A stretch of DNA of 31,440 nucleotides from NCBI GenBank assembly GCA_963575675.1, contig CAUYUA010000223.1, forward strand, positions 1 through 31,440, written 5' to 3'. The position numbers and the translations under genes were made by a program. Below the pieces are notes generated by a model. The model was not told the DNA's origin, searched no databases, and was given only the letters and a program-made list of their open reading frames with translations. Numbering within the stretch: the first letter of the stretch is position 1; every line of letters starts with the position of its first letter. Below are positions 15,805 to 22,657 of this stretch, one piece after another. Origin of the DNA: CAUYUA01 sp963575675 (lineage in GTDB: Bacteria > Pseudomonadota > Alphaproteobacteria > Azospirillales > Azospirillaceae).

Positions 15805-16176
15805 GTGCTTAATACTATTGTACTGACTATGGTCATGGTTTTCTCTGATGCGATCAGCGATGTTCTTTTGGCTCGCGCCATGAAAAAGACTAAACAACAT
15901 CTACATTATAAATCAAGAGAATGTTTTTCTGTCATAACTATTGTATTTTCCGTGTCTAGTTTTTGGGGTGCAGTTTTGATGATGGCAATGCACTTTATTT
16001 CGTTTCTGGCGCTGTTGACCTATGTGCAAATTAGTATTGTTGTGCCTCTTGGTTCTTTGGTTTACATAATCAGCGCGCTTGGCGCTCGGTTTTTCTTAAG
16101 CGAGCGCATCAGCATTCAGCGATGGATAGGAATAGTTTTTGTCGGGTTGGGTGTTGCGCTTGTGTCTTGCTCATAA
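15805..16176 (+). CDS. Small four-helix DMT/SMR-like membrane protein, second of a pair
   Basis: 123 residues with four helices (about 4-24, 48-72, 77-98, 104-121). The last loop, FFLSERISIQRWIGIVFVGLGVALV, mirrors FLNEDISFERWLGVGLVAVGIALV of the preceding gene, so the two are diverged partners. Start is GTG 15805 (AAAGGAAG six bases upstream); TTG 15802 is also possible but too close to the ribosome site. It begins 16 bases after the first gene and ends 54 bases from the convergent hisC-like gene. No strong terminator is visible in that gap. Anti-parallel heterodimer formation is inferred from the pairing. Confidence 0.78.
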   Translation: MLNTIVLTMVMVFSDAISDVLLARAMKKTKQHLHYKSRECFSVITIVFSVSSFWGAVLMMAMHFISFLALLTYVQISIVVPLGSLVYIISALGARFFLSERISIQRWIGIVFVGLGVALVSCS

Positions 16177-16230
16177 TGTAGCTGTATCAAAACACAAGAC
16201 AACTGTATTTACAAATAATAAAGAAAGAGA

Positions 16231-17313
16231 CTAACGAGGATATTCCTGTAATACTTGAATAACATCGTCCATTTCTTCTTTTTGGCCAATAGTTATACGT
16301 AGGCAATGTGACAGGTTGTATACACCCATTTGACGCACCAAAATACCACGTCCTTTTAGAAACAAACGAACATTTTCGGCATCTCCCCACGAGCGAAAAT
16401 CAACTAAACTAAAGTTTCCGACACTTGGGTATGACACCAAACCAAGCGCAGTTAGGCACTGAGCAAACCATTCACGAATTTCTTGATTGTTCTTCTTAAC
16501 ACGTTCAACGAAATCCACATCTTCCAAAGCGGCTATTCCAGCTGCTTGAGCTGGAGAAGAAACGTTAAATGGACCACGAATCCTATGGAGGACATCTATG
16601 ATTTCCTGTGGACCAAAGCACCACCCCAAACGCAAACTTGCCAAAGCGTAGATTTTTGAGAATGTTCTTGTCATAACAACATTTTGTGCAGATAAAACTA
16701 AATCTATTCCCGAAGTGTAGTCTTCTGCTGTAACAAACTCCGCATATGCAGCATCAATGACCAACAAGACGTGTCTTGGTAAGCCTGCGTGTAAACGTTG
16801 AAGTGCCGAGCGTGGAAGATAGCTACCTGTGGGGTTATTCGGGTTTGCTAAAAAGAGAATACGTGTTCTAGGGGTAACAGCTGCCAAGAGAGCGTCAACA
16901 TCGGCAGTTAATCCCATCTCTGCCACAGCAACAGGCGTTGCTCCCACTGCCTTTGCTGCAATGGGGTACATTAAAAAACCATGAGCCGTATAAAGAACCT
17001 CATCTCCAGGACCAGCGTAGGCTCGAGCTATAAGCCCAAGAATCTCATCAGAACCGCTTCCGCAAACAATTGCTTGGCGATCGATTCCATAAAAAACAGA
17101 AAGAGCATCACACAGGCGATTTGAACCTCCATCTGGGTATCGATGGATTTCATGCGCCAAAGCATGATACGCCTTAATCGATTGAGGGCTTGGGCCGTAA
17201 GCTCCCTCATTCGATGCAAGGCGAATGAGGCGTGGTTGGCCTGTTGCTTGTGATTCGCCTCCAACATAAGGAGAAATGTCAAGAATTCCTGGACGTGGAA
17301 TAGGTCCGATCAT
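16231..17313 (-). CDS. HisC-like class I/II aminotransferase (histidinol-phosphate or aromatic)
   Basis: 360 residues, normal for HisC. Fold-type I PLP enzyme: Lys220 in TRTFSKIYALASLRLGW, Asn161 area NPNNPTGSYLP (158-168), Asp187-Tyr190 in IDAAYAEF, and the C-terminal LRITIGQKEEMDDV. HisC and its close paralogues can transaminate histidinol phosphate and also phenylalanine or tyrosine. The gene is not with other his genes but ends an operon with ferredoxin, iorB, iorA and paaK, so an aromatic amino acid to aryl-pyruvate step is the better guess here. AGGAAAG precedes the ATG by 9 bases. It could equally be the cell's only HisC; a genome-wide count would decide. Confidence 0.85.
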   Translation of the reverse strand: MIGPIPRPGILDISPYVGGESQATGQPRLIRLASNEGAYGPSPQSIKAYHALAHEIHRYPDGGSNRLCDALSVFYGIDRQAIVCGSGSDEILGLIARAYAGPGDEVLYTAHGFLMYPIAAKAVGATPVAVAEMGLTADVDALLAAVTPRTRILFLANPNNPTGSYLPRSALQRLHAGLPRHVLLVIDAAYAEFVTAEDYTSGIDLVLSAQNVVMTRTFSKIYALASLRLGWCFGPQEIIDVLHRIRGPFNVSSPAQAAGIAALEDVDFVERVKKNNQEIREWFAQCLTALGLVSYPSVGNFSLVDFRSWGDAENVRLFLKGRGILVRQMGVYNLSHCLRITIGQKEEMDDVIQVLQEYPR

Positions 17314-17372
17314 TCGTAAAGGCTTTCCTGGATGTTGTTGTTTCTAGAAAAAAGCATAATATAAGATAATAT

Positions 17373-17564
17373 TCACGCTGGGATAATACAATTTGCCATA
17401 CAAACATCAACGCACTGTGATTCGTCATATTTTCCTTTGCAATCAGTGCATTTTTTTGGATTGATAATGTAATGGCTGTCTTTACGAGAAATAGCGCGCT
17501 GCGGACAAACCGATTCGCATTCTCCACATTGTGTGCAGTCTTCGGTAATAATTTTGTGAGGCAT
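17373..17564 (-). CDS. 2[4Fe-4S] ferredoxin
   Basis: 63 residues. First cluster ligands Cys10, 13, 16 and 20 (CTQCGECESVCP); second Cys39, 42, 51 and 55, with the eight-residue insertion between the second and third ligands that marks the Allochromatium-type ferredoxins, which have very negative potentials. Cys59 is extra. A GGAG ribosome site precedes the ATG. It lies between iorB and the hisC-like gene in one operon, so it is probably the electron carrier of the 2-oxoacid oxidoreductase. Confidence 0.9.
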   Translation of the reverse strand: MPHKIITEDCTQCGECESVCPQRAISRKDSHYIINPKKCTDCKGKYDESQCVDVCMANCIIPA

Positions 17565-17591
17565 GAGGAATCTCCGAATTAAATATCTTCG

Positions 17592-18209
17592 TTAGCGTTT
17601 AGCCATAGTGTTGGCATGATGGCGCCCTGCCGCAAAAGCTTTGCGGTTTAAGTCGGCAAGTTGTGGTTTTCTAATTTGAAAGCGTTCAACTATTTTCTCT
17701 TCGATGGCGGAAGCGGGAAAGGGTAAGTGATCTGATATTGCGCCAAGCATAATTGTGTTAATGAGCTTGCGATTCTGGAGTTCATGCGAAATTGCTTCAG
17801 CATCTATTGGGTAAACCTCAGCCTTGCATGACATAAGAATCGCTAGAGGGTTTTCGGGGTATGAAAATAAACCACCAGACACGACAGGTGGAATCAACTG
17901 CTGAGTATTGACAACAATTTTGCCGTCAGCGCGGACTTGATCGCGCCAACGAACAGCTTCAGCGATTTCGAAGGCGAGCAGAGCGTCTGCTGTTCCCGGT
18001 GAAATAACAGGAGAGTGAACGAGTCGACCAATACGAACATGAGATGTTACAACACCACCTCGTTGCGCCATACCTGCGATCTCAGATTTCTTTGCATCGT
18101 AACCATGATCGATTGCAACCTGAGCTAGAACCTCCGCAGCAGTCATTACGCCTTGGCCGCCAATGCCAACCACAAGAATATTCAGACTTGGAAAACTCGT
18201 TTCGTTCAT
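17592..18209 (-). CDS. iorB: Indolepyruvate ferredoxin oxidoreductase, beta (gamma-domain) subunit
   Basis: 205 residues of the pyruvate/ketoisovalerate oxidoreductase gamma-domain family. The N-terminal NILVVGIGGQGVMTAAEVLAQ (10-30) and SEIAGMAQRGGVVTSHVRIG (42-61) are diagnostic of IorB. It partners IorA to convert aryl-pyruvates to aryl-acetyl-CoA with reduced ferredoxin. It follows iorA by 11 bases, with AGGAG eight bases before its ATG, then the ferredoxin 27 bases downstream. The enzyme is oxygen-sensitive in studied cases, which suggests that the operon works under low oxygen. Confidence 0.92.
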   Translation of the reverse strand: MNETSFPSLNILVVGIGGQGVMTAAEVLAQVAIDHGYDAKKSEIAGMAQRGGVVTSHVRIGRLVHSPVISPGTADALLAFEIAEAVRWRDQVRADGKIVVNTQQLIPPVVSGGLFSYPENPLAILMSCKAEVYPIDAEAISHELQNRKLINTIMLGAISDHLPFPASAIEEKIVERFQIRKPQLADLNRKAFAAGRHHANTMAKR

Positions 18210-18220
18210 GGATGTGACTC

Positions 18221-20083
18221 CTAGAGTGGGTTTCGAGCCATTTCTACTATTGGTGTAATGGCTTCAGAGCCACAAATAGAAACGCACATTTTACAGCCCG
18301 TGCAAGCATTCGAGTCAATTGCCGCGAAAGTAAGATCAAACATTTCTCCATCAATTTCTTCTTGAGCATGTTCTCGAACTGTAATAGCTGGACATCCAAT
18401 ATCTATACAATTCCCACACCCTGTACACTTATCTTCAAGAACTTGATGTGGTAAAAGACGCTCAAACTGTTCTATTAGTGTACAAGGACGGTTTGTTATG
18501 ATTACGGAAGGTTCTGATATCCTAATTTCATCTCGAATTATTTGAAAAAGAAAGGGAAGATTATAGCTGTCGACAACCTTAATACGATCCTTTTTTACTC
18601 CAAGAGCAGCAGTTAATTGTGCGAAATCGACTCTCGGCGCTTCTTCTCCATGAGCGTTACGTCCTGTTCCTGGATGGTTCTGTCCTCCAGTCATTCCCGT
18701 TGTGCGGTTGTCTAGTATTAGAATAGTTATATTTCCTTGATTGTAGACGATATTCAGCAGACCTTGGATACCCATATGGAGAAACGTCGAATCACCGATA
18801 ACGGCAAGTATAGCTTTCTTTGTGTCGGATTTTCCTCTTGCCTTGTCAATGCCGAGAGCCATACCCATTGACGCACCCATGGAGATACAACTATCAAGCG
18901 CATTCCAAGGATGACCGGCGCCCAATGTATAACAGCCAATATCTCCCATGATAATTACTTTATTGCGCATCGCAGACAAAGCTTGGTAAATTCCCAAATG
19001 AGGGCATGCAGCACATAAAGTGGGTGGACGCGGAAAAACATCCGTTCCTGTAACAGAACTAATCTTTGGCTCGGCGGCATTCTTCTCTAGTATCTGATTT
19101 ATAGATTTCTTAAGAATATCTGGAGTTAACTCTCCAAATCGAGGCAAGAAATCTTTTCCTAAAACAGAAAGACCTTCTGCACGAAGTTCAGCTTCAATCA
19201 GGGGTTCTGTTTCTTCTACAATAACAAGACGTTCTACATGCTTTGAGAAATCTTTAATTTTTTCAATCGGAAGTGGATGGCTTAACCCCAAGCGAAGGAT
19301 AGATGCATCAGGAGCAATTTCTTTTAAATGAAGATAGGCAGGACCTGATGTAATAAATCCAATACTTTTATCTTTTCCGATTTCAACAGAGTTTAAATCT
19401 GAATTCTCGCTGAATTCCTTAAGTTTACGATCTCGTTCAAATTGAAGAGGAACGCGGCGACGGGCATTGTTAGGGACCATTACCCAGCGAGATGAATTTA
19501 ACTTGAATCCTGGATTGTCTTTTTCTTGTCGTAAGCCAATCGTTACAAGAGACTTAACGTGACATACGCGGGTTGTTAATCTTAATAGAACAGGGGTTTC
19601 AAATCTCTCTGAAAGTTCAAACGCAGACTTAATGCAATTATAAGCCGATTGAGAGTCGTAGGGTTCTATCACAGGTAGATGGGCAAAGCGTCCCCAATAG
19701 CGGGAATCTTGTTCATTTTGCGAAGAAGACATTCCAACATCGTCAGCGACGGCTATTACCAAACCACCAATTACGCCAGTTAGCGTAATTGTCATTAAGG
19801 GATCAGAGGCAACATTTAGTCCAACATGCTTCATAGCGCAGAATGCGCGAGCTCCTGTCATTGTGGCTCCGAACGCCACTTCCAGTGCGACCTTTTCATT
19901 AACAGACCATTCAGAATAAAGGTCTGGGTAGAATGCAAGGCATTCTAAAATTTCCGTAGCGGGAGTTCCCGGATATCCCGAACAAACACGAACACTAGAT
20001 TCCCAAACAGCGCGTGCTATTGCTTCATTTCCAGAAAGCAAAAGCCTAGAACCAGCTTTTTGAGCATTAATAGTCATATTCAT
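18221..20083 (-). CDS. iorA: Indolepyruvate ferredoxin oxidoreductase, alpha subunit
   Basis: 620 residues, usual length. Domain order: pyrimidine-binding domain (about 12-195, with SGYPGTPATEI), a linker domain, the thiamine diphosphate domain (about 355-520, with GDIGCYTLG and GDSTFLHMGIQGLLNIVYNQGN...LDN), then a C-terminal ferredoxin domain. Cluster ligands are Cys553, 556, 559, 564 (CxxCxxCxxxxCP, the unusual spacing known from archaeal IOR) and Cys594, 597, 600, 604. Reaction: aryl-pyruvate, CoA and oxidised ferredoxin to aryl-acetyl-CoA, CO2 and reduced ferredoxin; substrates in known enzymes are indole-, phenyl- and hydroxyphenyl-pyruvate. AGGAG precedes ATG 20083. The gene starts 20 bases after paaK. 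Confidence 0.95.
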   Translation of the reverse strand: MNMTINAQKAGSRLLLSGNEAIARAVWESSVRVCSGYPGTPATEILECLAFYPDLYSEWSVNEKVALEVAFGATMTGARAFCAMKHVGLNVASDPLMTITLTGVIGGLVIAVADDVGMSSSQNEQDSRYWGRFAHLPVIEPYDSQSAYNCIKSAFELSERFETPVLLRLTTRVCHVKSLVTIGLRQEKDNPGFKLNSSRWVMVPNNARRRVPLQFERDRKLKEFSENSDLNSVEIGKDKSIGFITSGPAYLHLKEIAPDASILRLGLSHPLPIEKIKDFSKHVERLVIVEETEPLIEAELRAEGLSVLGKDFLPRFGELTPDILKKSINQILEKNAAEPKISSVTGTDVFPRPPTLCAACPHLGIYQALSAMRNKVIIMGDIGCYTLGAGHPWNALDSCISMGASMGMALGIDKARGKSDTKKAILAVIGDSTFLHMGIQGLLNIVYNQGNITILILDNRTTGMTGGQNHPGTGRNAHGEEAPRVDFAQLTAALGVKKDRIKVVDSYNLPFLFQIIRDEIRISEPSVIITNRPCTLIEQFERLLPHQVLEDKCTGCGNCIDIGCPAITVREHAQEEIDGEMFDLTFAAIDSNACTGCKMCVSICGSEAITPIVEMARNPL

Positions 20084-20103
20084 ATTAAAGTCTCCTATTC
20101 GAG

Positions 20104-21402
20104 TTATGATTTTGGCCTCAAATCAATGACTCTTGTTGCTTTACCAATAGAACGCTCGATTGTTCCAACGTCGACAATGCGGACTCCTGCGCTAATACCA
20201 ATCATAGATTTAATATGATGAGCAAGAGAGCGTGCGCAGTTAATTTTTGAAGACTCGTCTAGAGGACCGATTTCTTGTCGTGTTTCTACAACAACATCAA
20301 TTTCATCTAAATGGCTCTTACGATGTAATTCAAGGACATAGTGGGCAGAAAGTTGCCTATGGGTAAGTAAAAGCTCTTCAATTTGAGATGGAAATACGTT
20401 AACGCCACGAATAATTAGCATATCATCCGACCGTCCTGTCACTTTTTCCATTCGTCTCATTGAACGCGCTGTTCCAGGGAGGAGTCGTGTCAAATCTCTT
20501 GTTCTATAACGAACTACCGGAAAAGCCTCTTTGGTGAGTGATGTAAACACTAATTCTCCGTGTTCTCCATCAGGAAGAACTTCTCCTGTAATCGGATCGA
20601 TTATTTCTGGGTAAAAATGGTCTTCCCAGAGGTGTAGGCCATCTTTAGTTTCAATGCATTCATTGGCGACGCCAGGGCCAATAACTTCTGAGAGGCCATA
20701 GATATCAATTGCTTGGATATCAAACGTCTGTTCAATTTCGTGACGCATTGATTCTGTCCACGGCTCTGCTCCGTGGATTCCGATTCGGAGTGAACAACTA
20801 CGAGGATCAACACCTTGACGTCGAAATTCGTCACCGATTGCCAACATATAAGAAGGAGTCACCATAATAATATTTGGTTTAAAATCCTGAATAAGACGAA
20901 CCTGACGTTCGGTTTGTCCTCCAGAAACAGGAACAACAGTACAGCCTAATTTTTCTGCGCCGTAATGCGCGCCAAGTCCTCCTGTGAATAGCCCATATCC
21001 ATAAGCAATATGAACGATGTCGCCAGGGCGTCCTCCAGAAGCACGAATAGAGCGTGCAATTAAATTAGCCCAAGTCTCTATATCATTTTTTGTATAGCCA
21101 ACAACTGTGGGCTTTCCTGTTGTGCCACTGGACGCATGAATTCTAACAACTTGCTCTCGCGGCACGGCAAACAAACCAAACGGATAGTTTTCTCGAAGGT
21201 CATTCTTAGTTGTGAAGGGAAAACGAGATAAATCATTCAAATCTTTAAAGTCATTAGGATGAGCGCCAATAGCGTCAAATTTCATCTTATAATGGGGAAC
21301 ATTCTCATAGGCATGACGAAGGGACCAGCGAAGTCTTGTAATTTGTAATGCTGTTATTTCATCCCGACTTGCGACTTCGATCGGTTCAACATCTTGCCTC
21401 AT
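20104..21402 (-). CDS. paaK: Phenylacetate-CoA ligase family protein
   Basis: 432 residues, the usual length of PaaK. It is an AMP-forming adenylate enzyme: SSGTTGKPTVVGYT (91-104) is the P-loop-like nucleotide motif, IDIYGLSEVIGPGVA the aromatic/acid-binding stretch, and RSDDMLIIRGVNVFPSQIEELLL the hinge leading to the C-terminal domain. Members activate phenylacetate, hydroxyphenylacetate or indoleacetate with CoA. As first gene of the paaK-iorA-iorB-fdx-hisC operon it would either hydrolyse-couple arylacetyl-CoA to arylacetate and ATP, or salvage aryl acids for amino acid synthesis. Which direction runs is not shown by sequence. No paa epoxidase genes lie nearby. Confidence 0.92.
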   Translation of the reverse strand: MRQDVEPIEVASRDEITALQITRLRWSLRHAYENVPHYKMKFDAIGAHPNDFKDLNDLSRFPFTTKNDLRENYPFGLFAVPREQVVRIHASSGTTGKPTVVGYTKNDIETWANLIARSIRASGGRPGDIVHIAYGYGLFTGGLGAHYGAEKLGCTVVPVSGGQTERQVRLIQDFKPNIIMVTPSYMLAIGDEFRRQGVDPRSCSLRIGIHGAEPWTESMRHEIEQTFDIQAIDIYGLSEVIGPGVANECIETKDGLHLWEDHFYPEIIDPITGEVLPDGEHGELVFTSLTKEAFPVVRYRTRDLTRLLPGTARSMRRMEKVTGRSDDMLIIRGVNVFPSQIEELLLTHRQLSAHYVLELHRKSHLDEIDVVVETRQEIGPLDESSKINCARSLAHHIKSMIGISAGVRIVDVGTIERSIGKATRVIDLRPKS

Positions 21403-21424
21403 TTGCCTATCGTCCTCTTAGGGG

Positions 21425-21438
21425 GCGTTCTTGAACGC
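21425..21438 (-). promoter_or_regulatory. Perfect 14-bp palindrome upstream of paaK
   Basis: GCGTTCTTGAACGC reads the same on both strands and lies 22-36 bases before the paaK start. Its place suggests an operator for a dimeric regulator of the aryl operon. No regulator gene adjoins it. The rest of the gap to the solute-binding gene (21439-21567) holds an A/T-run inverted repeat at 21534-21557 and nothing else clear. Confidence 0.35.
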
Positions 21439-21567
21439 AAATTAAGTCGAAACTTCATGCCAGAAGCCAGTAAAAAAGGCAATGCGAATCCCGAAAAAAA
21501 TCGAAATGTCGAAGTGTTCTATGCGGAGCTATCTTTTTTTAGGAGGGAGTAAAAAAAGCCAGAAAAA

Positions 21568-22599
21568 CTATTCTGTGATGATTTCAGCGTATTTTAACAC
21601 GGTAATCGGAGGGAAGAAGCCGAGTTGTTTTGCAACACCCATATTGATAACAAAAGAAAAGCGTTTAAGCGTTTCGACTGGAATATCGCGAGCTTGACGT
21701 CCTTCCACAAGAATTTGGCGAGCTTTAAATGCAGTAAATGCTCCTAAATTCTGATAGCTTGACACTAATCCCATCAAAGGGCGAGACTCTCTTAATGGGA
21801 ATTCCGTTGAGCAAAAAACAGGTATCTTCTCTTTGAGAGCTGTATTAACAAGGATATTCCGATGGACAGCCAGAAAAGAGTCTGGCCCAAGATAAATATA
21901 CTCAATTCTTTCTTTTGCTAACTCCTCTACTAATTCTGGAATAAATTTAGCTTGTGGCTTATTTGAAGCATCTAGAGGAATTGTTTTGATAATAACATCA
22001 AATCCCTGTTGCTTTGCTACAGATTCTAGTTCGTTTGCAACAAGAACAGATTGTCTTTCTGCTGGGTTATAGATATGTCCGATGCGTTGGAATGGACGAT
22101 ATGCTCCCATTGCTTTAAGTTGAACGGACAGAGGCGCCATATGACTGGTGCCCGTTAAATTCCGATTGGAGCTTTCAAAGCTCGGAACTAATTTAGCGCC
22201 GATTGGATCTGCCGCCATTGTAAATAGAACTGGGATGTTATGAATAAAGTTCTCAGATGGTGGGGCATCGTAAGGGCCAACGACACCTAAAGTAACAGAG
22301 GTTCCCCATGTATAAACAAGGTCAGGAGATTCTCTTTTAATTTCCAAAATTACCTCAGGAAGTCGTGTCGTTTGCTGATCCAGGTTGCGAATAATATAAT
22401 TGATTGGAATGCCTTGTTCTGCAAGATAATTTTTGAAACCAATTTCTACAGGGGTTTGCCCTCTCCATAATACCATAAAAATCTTAAAGGGGCGTTGAGG
22501 TGTATTCTGTGCGAATGCTGGATTAGGGAAAAAAAGCCAATATTTTATCGGCGACATAAAAAAAATGACAAACAAAATAGTGTGTACAAAGCGATTCAT
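21568..22599 (-). CDS. Orphan ABC-transporter-type solute-binding protein (ABC_sub_bind/TrpX-like family)
   Basis: 343 residues from ATG 22599. The frame is open 165 bases further upstream, but that part overlaps the phosphatase gene; the residues after 22599 form a proper signal peptide (MNRFVHTILFVIFFM...PNPAFAQ), so I took it. The mature part has the Rossmann-like lobes of the family: FMVLWRGQTPVEIGFKNYL at the start, LVYTWGTSVTLGV, IPVLFTMAADPIGAKLV, and the C-terminal INMGVAKQLGF. Relatives bind small ligands such as aromatic amino acids for ABC import. Here no permease or ATPase gene is present; the gene closes a signalling operon, so it may present ligand to the membrane sensors instead. 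Confidence 0.85.
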   Translation of the reverse strand: MNRFVHTILFVIFFMSPIKYWLFFPNPAFAQNTPQRPFKIFMVLWRGQTPVEIGFKNYLAEQGIPINYIIRNLDQQTTRLPEVILEIKRESPDLVYTWGTSVTLGVVGPYDAPPSENFIHNIPVLFTMAADPIGAKLVPSFESSNRNLTGTSHMAPLSVQLKAMGAYRPFQRIGHIYNPAERQSVLVANELESVAKQQGFDVIIKTIPLDASNKPQAKFIPELVEELAKERIEYIYLGPDSFLAVHRNILVNTALKEKIPVFCSTEFPLRESRPLMGLVSSYQNLGAFTAFKARQILVEGRQARDIPVETLKRFSFVINMGVAKQLGFFPPITVLKYAEIITE

Positions 22600-22657
22600 C
22601 GTGAGTGTCCATAAAAATGCAACGGTCATGGGGTCTGATTGCTTCATAGGATTTTGT

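Noticed and set aside
14170..16176. Naming the sugar and transporter genes arnB/arnE/arnF
   Set aside because: Only family-level similarity is visible; arnA, arnC, arnD and arnT are absent, so the symbols would be overclaiming.
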